From NCBI GenBank assembly GCA_032871835.1, contig CM065295.1, positions 43,274,360 to 43,338,359 on the forward strand: 64,000 bases of DNA, read 5' to 3'. This stretch comes from Dipteronia dyeriana (lineage: Eukaryota > Streptophyta > Magnoliopsida > Sapindales > Sapindaceae). The notes beneath the pieces are model-generated. The model was not told the origin of the DNA. It saw nothing but the letters and a program-made list of their open reading frames with translations, and ran no database searches. The translations under genes and the position numbers were made by a program. How positions within the stretch are numbered: the first letter of the stretch is position 1; the number at the start of each line of letters is the position of its first letter. Shown one piece after another: positions 45,435-56,076 of the stretch.

Positions 45435-45720
45435 CTCGATCTAGCAGGTAACTATGCACTTACGCCTAGATCCTTCTTGGGGGTGGTAGCCCGACCAAGG
45501 CATCAGGATTGTCATTCAGCTTTATGGTCTCGTGATCTGGCTGATAACTATGCATTTATGCTCAGACTCTTCTTTGGGAGTCGCCCGATCAAGGGCATCA
45601 GAATGCTTATTTAGCTATCTTGGTCTCGAGATCTGGCTGACAACTATGCACTTGTGCTCGGACCCTTCTTGGCGAAGGCTGGTGCTCGGCCAAGGCATCG
45701 GGGTGACCATATGGTCTTTC
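45435..45720 (-). repeat. M minisatellite, three units of about 95 bp
   Basis: Units begin near 45435, 45529 and 45625 with CTCGATCT or CTCGTGATCTGG and contain AACTATGCACTTACGC and GGGGTGGTAGCCCGACCAAG. The reverse complement matches P's four-unit array at 29602-29965. Confidence 0.85.
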
Positions 45721-45879
45721 CCGATTTATAACGATCATGGCAAATTCCCATGGCAAAAATGCACACAAATGAAGACAGAGAAACGAATAGAGATTTTAAT
45801 GATAATTAAAAGGTAGTACAAAATGTTCACGAAATGCTAGTACTTATACTGATTCAAGATATAAATGGTTGACCTAAGA

Positions 45880-47050
45880 GTCATCGATCTTTTATGGATA
45901 AAACCTCTTTAAATGGTCTGCATTCCATGTATGGTCAATAGGACGCCCATCCATGTTCTCAAGCATGTAGGCTTTGCTTCGGACCACTACCTTTACCAGG
46001 TAGGGGCGTTCCTAGTTAGCGGTGCCTAGTACCTTGTCTGACTGGATTCTGGTGTTCTGGATTAATTTTCTATGAAAGTACCTCAGGATTCGGCTCTAAT
46101 AGATTGCAACTTTTTCTGCCACCTTATCTTGTTTTTCCTCTAGGAGGTCCAGCTTAGCCCTTAGCTTGAAGTGTTGAACCCAGAATGAGGTCAGCTTGTG
46201 CTCGATAGGTAGGTTTGCCTCTACCTCGAAAGCTAAGGAGTAGGATGTTTCCCCGGTCGTAGTTCTCTTAGTGGTTCGGTAGTCCCAGAGTACCTAGGAA
46301 AGCTCATCTGCCCACTTGTTTTTTTTTCTTATTGTAGTTTCTTCCTAAGGAGATTTTTAATGGTTTTGTTCGTAGCTTCTACCAAGCCATTGGTTTGGGG
46401 ATGAGCTACCAATGCAAAGCGGAGGTCGATACCTAGGTCTTCTTAAAAATCCTTAAATTGCACGATGTCGAACTGCTTTCCTAGATCATTAATGATGATC
46501 ATTGGGGTACCGAACCTACAAACCACATTAATCTTGATAAATTTGGTGGTGTTTTCTTCTGTAATTTAGTAGAGCGATTCTGCTTCTATCCATCGGATGA
46601 AGTAGTCGATCACGACTATAACTTGATTAGCTTGACCAGAAGCAGTAGGAAGTAATCTGATCAAGTCAACTCCCCATATAGCAAAGGGATAAGGAGAAGT
46701 TTTTTAGGAGAGACGCTCTGAACATAGATGGTTCAAATTAGATGTCCTCTGGCGAGGTCCACAAGACTGTACAAATATCCTCGCATCATGGTGCATGGTT
46801 GGCCAGTAGTAATCCATGCCAAACACTTGATATGCTAGTGCTTCTCCTCCGGTATAGTTCACACATTCACCCGAATGAACCTTCTTAAGTGCCCAGCTAG
46901 CGTCATCATAATGTAAGCATCGGAGTAGGGGGAGAGATCTTCCTTTACTATAAAGGTACCCATCTACCAGAAAGTAGCGGACTAAGGTCCTTTTGAGCTT
47001 TCAAGCTTGCTCTGGGTCCTCTGTGAGCTTTCCTTCTTAGGGGTAAGCAA
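45880..47050 (-). pseudogene. M integrase
   Basis: Minus-strand readings follow the P integrase closely. They include a leader corresponding to CAPCQ near 46740-46770, core motifs in broken frames, FLGTLGLPNH-like and NILLLSFRGRGK stretches, and the C-terminal NADHLKRF-like end near 45905-45930 (plus strand TTAAATGGTCTGCATTC). Frameshifts and stops are dense and no acidic triad lies in one frame. Confidence 0.7.
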
Positions 47051-48700
47051 CTATCGGATCCATCCAGCAAGGGAGGCGATCAACCGAGCTAACTTCTTTG
47101 CATATTGTTATGCTAGATTCGAAAATTACCTAGAGAGTTACTCATTTGGGTAGGGTATGTCCCCCATTAGCAGCTATCTTGGGTAGGATGTCTGCCCAAT
47201 GATTCTCTTGGTGAGGAATTTGCCCTTAAATTGGGCTTTGAGCTACTAGACCAAACTGAGGTAAGCTATCATATTGTCACCCTTTGCCTCGTATAATAAG
47301 GTGACCTGGTTGACGACGAGCTGGGAATCGCTCTTGTAGATCGAAATTCTACTATAGGTGAGGAATTTTGATCCACACCCTCAAACCGCTACCCGGTAGG
47401 CTACGGGGGGTAGGTAACTCGTACCTTGGTGATTTGGATAAATAAAAGAGTAATGTGCAGTACGTAGGAGACATATTAACAGGGTTGACTACCTCCATTA
47501 ATAAGTTTAACCTCACTAATGGCATTTTAAATGTCATAAAAGCCAACCCTTTCTTTTTACGTTTCCTGGTGGATAACTTTGGTTGTGTATTCTAATGGCG
47601 TGGTACCTTATTGTATCAGTCTGCTCTTGTTGACCTTGTTCTGGTATGATGGTACCATCCTGATACCATTCTTCTTACTAGGCAGGTAAGATACATACCC
47701 CGGATGAGTCCCAAATAGTATCGTAGTACTCAGTTACCCGGCTAGTGTCGTGGTACCTAGGTTCCAAGCATGAGGTACCATGGTACCTGGGTACCAGGTA
47801 GAAGATATTATGGTACTGGTTCTGCACAATAACTAGTAGTATGTGGGAGGTGGTGCTGACTTTTTCTAGGTTCATAGTGTCAAGTATCCCCGATATCTAG
47901 GTACTGATCCCGATTTAGATTCTAACGGGTAAGCCCTACCAGGTACTAGTCAGATGAAAAATTCTTCTTGGACCCCTACCAAAAATGGACGTTAATAGCT
48001 CTTAACATGGAGGTAGTCAGCCCCAAGTTTAATAGGTTCTCTCATCCCAACTAGGAAGGCCTTGTATTTTGCTTCATTATTAATGGTCTTGAACTCAAAC
48101 CTAAAACAATGACAGCATTCTGCTCTCTCCGGATCAATTTACACAATCTCTGTTCCACTACCTGCTTGACCAAATGCTCCATCAGTATAGAGGACCCAGG
48201 TTTCTCGATTAACTGGCTAGTCAATGAGCTCTTGATCCTTCTAGGGGATTGGATCCGAGATTGCGGAGGTACAAGGATCGGGAAGAGCTGAGAATTCAGC
48301 CACTAAATCTGCCAGTGGTTGAGCCTTGATAGTGGTCCTAGCCTTGTACTTGATGTTAAACTGAGCAAGTTCAAGAGCCCAAAGTACTAACCTCCCGGAT
48401 ATGTCTGGCCTTTGTAAGAACTGGCGGAGAGGTTGATCGGTTACGACCACAATGGTATATGCCTGAAACTAGAGATAGAGCTTCTTTACCGAGGCCACCA
48501 AGGCGAAAGCGAGCTTTACCAGGAGAGTGTAATTCTTCTCTAGCTTGGTTAAGGTATGGTTCAGATAGTAGTTAGGTCATTGAACCCCATATCCATATTC
48601 TTTAACCAAGGTCCCACTCACTGTTGTCTCAGACACAGCTAGGTTGATCTGTAGTACCTAGCAGTGGTGGGCTAGCTAGGTACTTCTTTAATAACCTAGA
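47050..48700 (-). pseudogene. M RNase H regions
   Basis: The open stretch 48450-48241 reads VTDQPLRQFLQRPDISG, FNIKYKARTTIKAQPLADL, the RT-linked RNase H end. The second RNase H follows with NNEAKYKAFLVGMRT, KLGADYLHV and SDSQLVVNQVT. It is split by a solo LTR (47335-47997); removing that LTR with one GCTCT leaves the coding frame continuous at this point. Confidence 0.8.
47335..47997 (-). mobile_element. Short solo LTR in M RNase H
   Basis: It is flanked by perfect GCTCT at 47330-47334 and 47998-48002. In minus orientation it starts TATTAACGTCC (TG changed to TA) and ends CGATCTACA, 663 bp. It is related to LTR Q at 19016 (shared GAAGAATTTTTCATCT and ACCGGGTAGCGG) but lacks about 1 kb present in Q. 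No coding content. Confidence 0.85.
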
Positions 48701-49580
48701 AGGACTACTCACTATATTGGTCCCACTTCAAGTTTTTCCCCTGTTTAATTGCCTTAAAAAATGGGAGGCACCTATCAGTCGATCGTGATATGAAATTATT
48801 GAGTGCTGCTACTCAACTGGTCATTACATGTACCTATTTGAGAGAGCTGGAGGATTCTAGGTCCAGAATGGCTTTGATATTGTCTGGTTTCGCTTCATTG
48901 CCCCTCTCATGGACCATGAATCTAAGGAATTTCCCTACAATTACCCCAATGCGCACTTGGCAGAGTTCAACCTTATCTAATTTTCCCTGACGATTTTGAA
49001 AGTTCGGTGAAGGTGGTCCTGGTGTTGGTCAGCTACTTGAGACTTTGTGGTCATGTCATCTATATAAACCTCCATTGTCTTCCATATCTTATGCTTAAAC
49101 AACCGATTGACCAGTCGCTGCTAAGTGGCTCCTGCATTCTTGAGACCAAATAGTAAAGGCCCTGGCTGGTGATGAAACATGTCTTGTCTTAGTCTGCGGG
49201 GTGCATCATGATCTGATTATACCCCAAGAATGCATCCATGAAGCTTAAAAGATTGTTCCCTGCTATGGATCTACCAGCTTATCAATATTTGGCAACGGGA
49301 AGCTATCTTTTGGACAGTCACGGTTGAGGTGAGTGCAGTTGATGCACATGCGCCACTTTCCATTGGCTTTGGTGACCATGACCACATTAGCGATCCACTA
49401 TGAGTATCGAGATTCCCGGATGAACCCGGCTTTTATCAATTTTTCAACCTCCTTTTGTACTATAATATTTCTCCTGGGGTTGAAATACCGTCTGTTCTGT
49501 TTAACAGGCTTGAAGGCAATGTCAACTGCTTACCGGTGAGCTGACAAAGAAATCGGGCTTCCTGGTATCTTGTCATGACT
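48700..49580 (-). pseudogene. M reverse transcriptase
   Basis: Minus-strand readings give CPKDSFPLPNIDKLV, then the catalytic box in EVYIDDM (about 49052-49072), KSQVADQHQDHLH and KVELCQVRIGV in a shifted frame, and ISRSTDRCLPFFKAIKQG near 48760. Order and spacing match the P copy. Frames change several times. Confidence 0.8.
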
Positions 49581-50179
49581 CTTAGCAAATATGTCACTAT
49601 ACTCGCAGAGTAGCTAGATCAATCCTTCCTTCTCCCCAGCTTCTTACATGGCTCCGATTTTAACTACCTTGGAAAGATCCTCCTCCCTTATTGGTACTTC
49701 TTCTAATGCATAAATGGGTGGCCACTGGCCCACCCTCTACCCTTTATCTTCCTCTATCACTTCTTCAGGTTGGAGCTCTAACTCTGGTTCTTCTACTACT
49801 ACTTCAGCCTCCCCCATGATATCTGGGGTATCGAGATCCTCTACTGTCGGCACATGTTCCTTTATAACTGATATCTGAGAAAACTATTTGGCTAAGACCG
49901 CAGGAGTTAGTTAATATGGTGTAACACTTGCGAGTTGCCCGTTAGTCACCATGCACCTCGCCTACCTCTTTTCCCTTCAGAAAATTTATGACGTTATGGT
50001 AGACGGACAACATCCTTTTGAGAGCTGATAGGAAAGGCCTTACAGGGATATCGTTATAAGCTGACGGGGGTGTCCACTACAACGAAATCAGCCATCATGT
50101 TCTATTGGAGAGGTACAGTCCCGATGATCACTGGTATAATCTTAGACCTAACTGGTATGATTGAATACCCTATGAATCC

Positions 50180-50310
50180 ATAAAATGGGGTGGTGCAATT
50201 GTTGTAATACCACTGTTTTAAGTTGAATATTTTTAGAGTGTCCTTGAAAAGGATGTCCACGTTGCTACCTATATCAATCAACGCGAGGTGGACTAGGAGT
50301 TTGCAATCTG
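50180..50310 (-). pseudogene. M aspartic protease
   Basis: The minus strand reads HLALIDIGSNVDILFKDTLK. D-I-G-S matches the family active site, which the P copy has lost. TTPFYGFIGYSI follows, in line with P. Confidence 0.75.
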
Positions 50311-50599
50311 CACCGTGACCACCATGGGATCATCGTGTGGTTACATGAAGTTGTATATGTCATCTTCAGTGAAAATAATCTGGGATGATTGGGAAGTCCC
50401 TATCGAGCTCCATTTGACCTTGAAGATACCTTGTCTTTATTCGATCTGGGGTACCTTCCTAATGTGGTTCTTCCAAGAATTATTGGAAGTCCCAACCAAG
50501 GTAAGCCCCAAGCTGAAGGTGTATATGACCTGAATTTGTTGCATCAGGTCTTTCTGTTCTCCTCTTCTATTCTCTAAATCTTCTTGGATCTTAGCATGT

Positions 50600-53500
50600 A
50601 CCTCCTTGCCTGTGTGGATGTTGTCTCTAACCTACTGCAATAATTCCACCAAATAGTCACCCCTTACTAGTGCTTCGATCTAGTTACGTAAGCTAAAGCA
50701 CTCCAAGGTATTATGTTTCACGTCCTCATGGAAGTCACAGTATTTATACTGATTCCTCATGTCAGCTGGTGCTTTCATGGGACTAGGTTTCCTGAGCGAT
50801 CTCTTATCATGAATGGAGAGGTATATCGTCTCGCGGGATACATTCAGTAGGGTGTAATAAATGTAACCCCTCTCGTTCTAGGCTATAGGGCTAGAACTCT
50901 CGGTGGAGGTGATGCTTAGGGTGGAGTTTTCCTTGCTGGGTACCACTCCTGTTGAGGTTGGGAAGAGGGGGAGCAGTATGTAGAGCGGTTGGGAGGTCAT
51001 TTTGTATCCTTCTGTACCAGTGCAGGCTTGGGCGCCTCCTTCTTTTGGCGATTGGCAGTTCTCATGTCATCATGCTTGATCTTGACTTTAAGTTGCTCAT
51101 CTATCTCTATCTGCTCAAAGGCCCTGTCATGAGCCTTCTGATAGGTCTCTAGTAGGCGCTTGGTAAAAGACCGAAACAGTCTACCTGCCCACAAGTTTCT
51201 ATAGAAGCTGGCCAGGGTCTTTTACTCAACAAAGACCCATATCTAGATCCCCTCCTTATGGAACCTATCCACGTAAGACCAGAGTGTTTCCCCCTACTCT
51301 TATATCACATACTGCTAGTGGATCGAGTCTTCTGGTCGTGGCTTTACCCCTAGGAACTGCGATCAGAAATGATTAAACAGTTTAGTAAAGTTGTCCATGT
51401 CTTGGCCTAATCGGTCAGGGTGGTTGAAAACATCCTACACATGGCTGCCCTGGTTGCATTATGAACCTCCATATGTTGGACATAGCTCTCTTAGTGGCTT
51501 TAAGGGATCCTTAGTGCCAGAAAACTTATGAGCAAGCATTTTGAATTTTGGTGGGAGTTCTGCTTCCCTGATCCTTCAAGAGAATAAGGCGTTCATCTCT
51601 CCCAAGGGGTCCTTCTGGTTCTCCTTATGCTTGCCCTTTTTCAACTTCTGGATTTTCTTCTGTATCCGAGCTAGCTGATCTCGCAGACGCTTGTTCCCGT
51701 GATCTTAGACTCAACTTCAAAATTTTCATTGTCTGATCTCTCTGACGAGATAGGGACCTCGTCCTGGTTATCCTCTTGAGGAGGATTTTCTCAGGCACTC
51801 TTCCTACTACCCCCGATGTCGGATCAAGGTTCTCTTCTGGTGGTCGCTGGCTATGTTGGGTGGCTGGGTTTCCTTGGCGAGACGTCGACAACTGATTTCA
51901 CCTGTCGAGGTTTCTAACTGGTTAGCCTACGCGGATTCGGGGGCATGGGCTGAAAATTCCCTATAAAGTGTGTGTCTAATAACCTAGAGGGGGGTGAATA
52001 GGTTTTAATCAAGTTAATTACCAATTTTTCTTGATTAGTCAATATTCGAAATTCACCCAATAAAACAAACATACAACATCAAGTATAAAGTGCGGAAATA
52101 TAAATAACACTTGATGTTTACGTGGAAACCCTCCAAATGGAAAAAACCACGGGCTATTCTGCTAGCCACACACGATCACAGAAATCCACTATATGAGAAA
52201 AAGGTTACACCCTCAAGTGATTCTCGGACTCTCACTCTCGACAACCTCAGACTATGGACACCACCATTCACCACTCTTGGTTCAGTTCCTAGTGATATCC
52301 CCTGATACACTACTCTTGGCGTGAGCACCTCTTACTCTACCCATCGGCCCTTTTACAGTGGATATTCGACCAATTGCTTGCCAACCTACCCTTGGTTGCA
52401 AGACTTGACTTGCTTGTGCAACTTCACCTAGAAGCCACAAGACTTTGACTCTATGAATAGTATATGGTCTAAGTGAAATAATCAATGAATGCTCAATGCA
52501 AAATATGTTAGACCAAACATATAATGCTTAACTAGGTGTAGATGACGCAATACAACAACCTAGTTATCAAACAATGCCTACATTCCCATACATAAGAACT
52601 CAATTAGATGCAAAAGGATTCTAGCAATCTAATTGTCAATAAAAGTCCAACCAACACAAGTTGTCACAACATATAATCAAGGGCAATATTTTGCAACCAA
52701 TAAATGCAATCAATGAGGCATAAACAATAATGTATAAATGCAATGCATAAAGATTTAACTAGATATGGATATGCAATATTACAATCTAGTTATCAAACAA
52801 AGCCACTTCAACAAAAGTTGTCAATAAACATGGCATGATCATGAAATGCAATCATGAAATGCAATCAACATGACCTAATTAGCTAGATGGCAAATATATC
52901 CTAAATGCTAGCTATCAACAAACAAACCCAATCATGTTATCAAGGCTCATAAATATATGCAATAAAGTAGAGTCTAGGTATTTAATCAAACAATAAATAC
53001 CTAATCTAGAGTAAGAAGAACAATAGATGATGTTCAATGAAGTTCTTACTTACCTAGTCATGAAACCAAGAATACCCATGCTCATATGGTGAAGAATGAT
53101 GCAAGATGGAGATGGGTTTTAGGTTTGGAGAGTTAAAGAATAACTCTTAGAGCTTCTTTCTCAAACAAAATACTTTCTCACACTAAAAAATGGTTTTGAA
53201 GCTCTGAAAAACGAGTGAAGAAGAAGATGGCATGTAAATATAAGCCCTAGAACAAAACTACATCATTTTGAAAATGTCCAGAATTTTACTCAGTGCGTTG
53301 GTCGACAAGCGCCACACCAGCGCACACCTACTGTCCAAGGGCACTGGTGAGGTGCGCTTGTGCACCAGCGCAGCCGCGACAACACAAAAGCTTGAGATTC
53401 GAGAGACCCAAAATATGACCAAATGATATCCAAACCTTTCGTATAATATACCGTTGGAAAGGTATGGAAGTCTACTTTTTACTTCAAATTATAAAACTTG

Positions 53501-54560
53501 ATTTGGATGTCTATAGAAAAATTTATGGTCATTTAAGTGACCAAAGATCAGAAACAGACAACAAAGATGCCCTGTTTTTGTGGTCACTTTGGAGATTTCA
53601 AAACCAATTCAAACGGTCATGAAATATTACGAATAAAATACCGTTGGAAAGGTATAGGTGTCAGTTTATACATAATTTTTCAAAACACATTTTGAATCAA
53701 TATATAAAAAGATATGGTCACAAGACCATACAAAGGTCAGTTTTGAAAAACATTTAAATCATTGAAATACACTCTTTTAAAAACTAGACATCTTACTCCA
53801 TATAACCAAACCAAGAGAAGAATGAGACCTTCTCATATGGTCACTCAACGCGCTAAAACAAGCACACCATCGTGCAAGCGCGAACATAACACAATACCAC
53901 ACTTAAATCTATAAATGAAGTGCATGTGTGATTGTGAAGAGATGCACACATATAAACAATATCAACACAAATGCAAGATCAACAAAGCATGCATGAGGTG
54001 TGTGTGTGCACCTAAACTCTTCAAGAGGTAAAGTCAAGTAAATATACCTTTAGCTCTTGAAGTCATGGAGATGGTTGGAAGCTTGTCAATGAGGACCTAA
54101 ACTATCCATTACACAATCATCCCCAATGTGGTGTGGTTTGTCATGAAATAAGTCAATCATAAAATCAAGGTCCTTACATGGGCCCTAACCGATCTCGAAT
54201 TGAGTTTAGGGGCCTCAACCTATCACGGATCAGTACTGGTGGTGTGGGTCCAACCCTGTTGAAAGCGGTCGTCCTAGCTCCCGATCTATTAGGATCCTCA
54301 CTGAGGGAAATACCCTTCGTAACCAATCGTAGATGGATACTTTCTACAAAAGTCGTGGCCTGTTGCTGTAGAATGGCCTGGCCAATCATCGGGGGAACCA
54401 GGGCCTGAACAGTGCCAGTCAGTGCTGGAGCAGGATTTTGGCGTTTCGATCTCTTACCCTTCCTTTGAGCCTTTCGGGTGCAGGCTGTGGATTGGTGGCC
54501 AGATGCTTCAGGTTGCTCCTGGGAAGATCAAAGCCTCATGACCCTACTGTATCTGTAAAA
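50600..54560 (-). pseudogene. M gag, split by a solo LTR
   Basis: The zinc knuckle reads YCDFHEDVKHNTLEC (50698-50742), an intact CX2HX4HX4C. The open stretch 51194-50997 has RLFRSFTKRLLETYQKA and FEQIEIDEQLKVKIK, matching P gag. An upstream open stretch (51891-51625) is charged and poorly conserved. The most 5' part lies at 54184-54540 beyond the solo LTR 51951-54178. The start codon could not be chosen with confidence. Confidence 0.7.
51951..54178 (-). mobile_element. Copia-type solo LTR in M gag
   Basis: It is flanked by perfect TGGGC at 51946-51950 and 54179-54183. In plus orientation it starts TGAAAATTCCC and ends AAGGTCCTTACA, 2,228 bp. Read in reverse, its start TGTAAGGACCTTGATTTTAT is a relative of the Copia LTR at 58777 (TGTAAAGTCCTCATTTG). 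It also shares CCTAGAGGGGGGTGAATAGG near its end and a GCGC-rich hairpin section (53300-53400). No coding sequence. Confidence 0.9.
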
Positions 54561-54599
54561 AAACTTAAACACGTGATATAAAAAGAGGTATATAATCTT

Positions 54600-54615
54600 C
54601 CCACAGACGGCGCTA
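54600..54615 (-). other. M primer-binding site
   Basis: On the minus strand the LTR is followed by AGCGCCGTCTGTGGGAAG within a few bases, the same site type as P. It fixes M's orientation. Confidence 0.85.
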
Positions 54616-54620
54616 AAAAA

Positions 54621-55758
54621 TGTTAACCGAAAATTCTCTTTGGGTGAGGAATCTCAGCTAATATTCTCAAGACCGCAACCTAGATAGATCGCGGTAAGGG
54701 TAGGTACCTTCGGTATCGGTTTTACGTGTAAGAATGGACGAAATGTATGATAAGGGTGATAGTGAACTTACTAATGTTATTTTATTCATTAATTCAAAGT
54801 ATACAAGTATTTGGAATAACTCTCGGTTTTCTTTTCTTTCTAACTAATTGGAGGTGGTGAATTCGAACCTGTCGATAAGTGTACACAACTAACAATGGCA
54901 ATGGCTAGGCTGAATGTTGACTACAGAATTAAACAATAACTCTTCAGGTTCTAGATGTCGATATTTTTGTCCATTTCTTCATGCTATTAACTCTGTATTT
55001 ATACATGAAGTCACTAGGGTTTTTCCTTGGTGTACAAGTTAAAGATCACTACGTTGATCTTCTCCCTCATTTGGTAGGATTTTCTATTTAATGTGGTTGA
55101 CCCTAGGGAATCAGTTGGCGGAAAATATCATGGAGACAATCGTGTTTGTTTCCTTTTTGGACTCTTTCATTATCGTTGAATGTACGGTGAGCTTGCTTAT
55201 GGTTTAGAGAATAATTTTGATTTCATCTATTAGTGGCGTGACACCTCGAAGCATAGGTCTGGCAATGTGGCGATCGTTCATCCCGATGGTAAGGTACCTC
55301 GAGGTGCCAGTCTACTGGTGAGGCATCTTGAGGTACCATTCTCACAACATGGCGCTCGATCAACCCGATGGCGAGGTACCCTAAGAAGCTAGCCTACTAG
55401 CAATGTACCTGGAGGTACCATTCTCGAAATGTGGCACTTGATCAATCACACTGGAGCTTTGTAATCATTTAGGAGCCTTATAGGCATCTCTCGTCCTGCT
55501 CGAGGGGTAAGATATATACCTCAACGGGGTAGCGGATCAGTGTCATGGTACTTGGGTACCGGTTGGGTGGTCCTTGAAGGTGCATGAGCTTCATCTTACT
55601 CCTACAACGATGTTGAGGTACCCTAGTTATGTTTGACTCGTTACTTCGAGGTAAACCATTACATCCAATACCTATCTGGTATATGAATATGCTTCCTACC
55701 AGGTGCTAAGTAGGTGGAAAATTTTCCCTTGACCCCTTGCCAAAAATGGCTATTAACA
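54621..55758 (-). repeat. M 5' LTR
   Basis: In plus orientation it starts TGTTAACCGAAAATTC and ends GGCTATTAACA, 1,138 bp. It is uninterrupted and matches the three pieces of the 3' LTR. Rough comparison by eye over the first 200 bases gives about one difference in eight. The U3 side is rich in GGTACC words. Confidence 0.85.
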
Positions 55759-55763
55759 TAAGG

Positions 55764-56076
55764 ATTTTGAGGCGTGAAGAATACAAATGGGGACACATGT
55801 TTAAATAGAGGGAATGGAACAGTAACTGGTGACGGAAGGGTGATCTGGAAGACAAGATTCACTGTTAATGGGAAAGGTAATTTTCGGTATATGCGAGAAC
55901 TGTTTCTTTTTTTCAAACTGGTAAGGTTTCCTAGCCCAACACATGGACTGCCTCATTTAATGTGAAGATTTCCTCCCAGATTTTAGTAACCGGTCGAAAA
56001 CAAAAAAATTTCCAAACGGTCATGAGAACTTGACTCCAACCCTAACCAGTCACTGATGTCCAAGTCAGGGGGCTTT
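55764..56076 (+). other. P sequence between M and the P 3' LTR
   Basis: This was originally contiguous with 32876. On the minus strand it is the upstream DNA of the P antisense gene, with CCCTCTATTTAAACATG as a TATA-like candidate near 55795-55815. On the plus strand AAGTCAGGGGG (56062-56072) is the polypurine tract just before the 3' LTR. Confidence 0.6.

Larger units (their letters stand above)
32877..55758 (-). mobile_element. Tat/Grande-like Gypsy element M, inverted inside P
   Basis: Read from 55758 downward, M has 5' LTR (54621-55758), primer-binding site (54600-54615), gag, protease, RT, RNase H, integrase (to about 45900), minisatellite, antisense gene (plus strand), polypurine tract near 40325-40337 and 3' LTR (32877-40320, interrupted). 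AAAGG at 32872-32876 and TAAGG at 55759-55763 agree in four of five bases as target duplication. The flanking P sequence is continuous once M is removed: antisense-gene leader on the left, its promoter-side DNA and then the P 3' LTR on the right. The M LTRs are closer to each other than the P LTRs by eye, so M is younger, as nesting requires. Confidence 0.85.
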
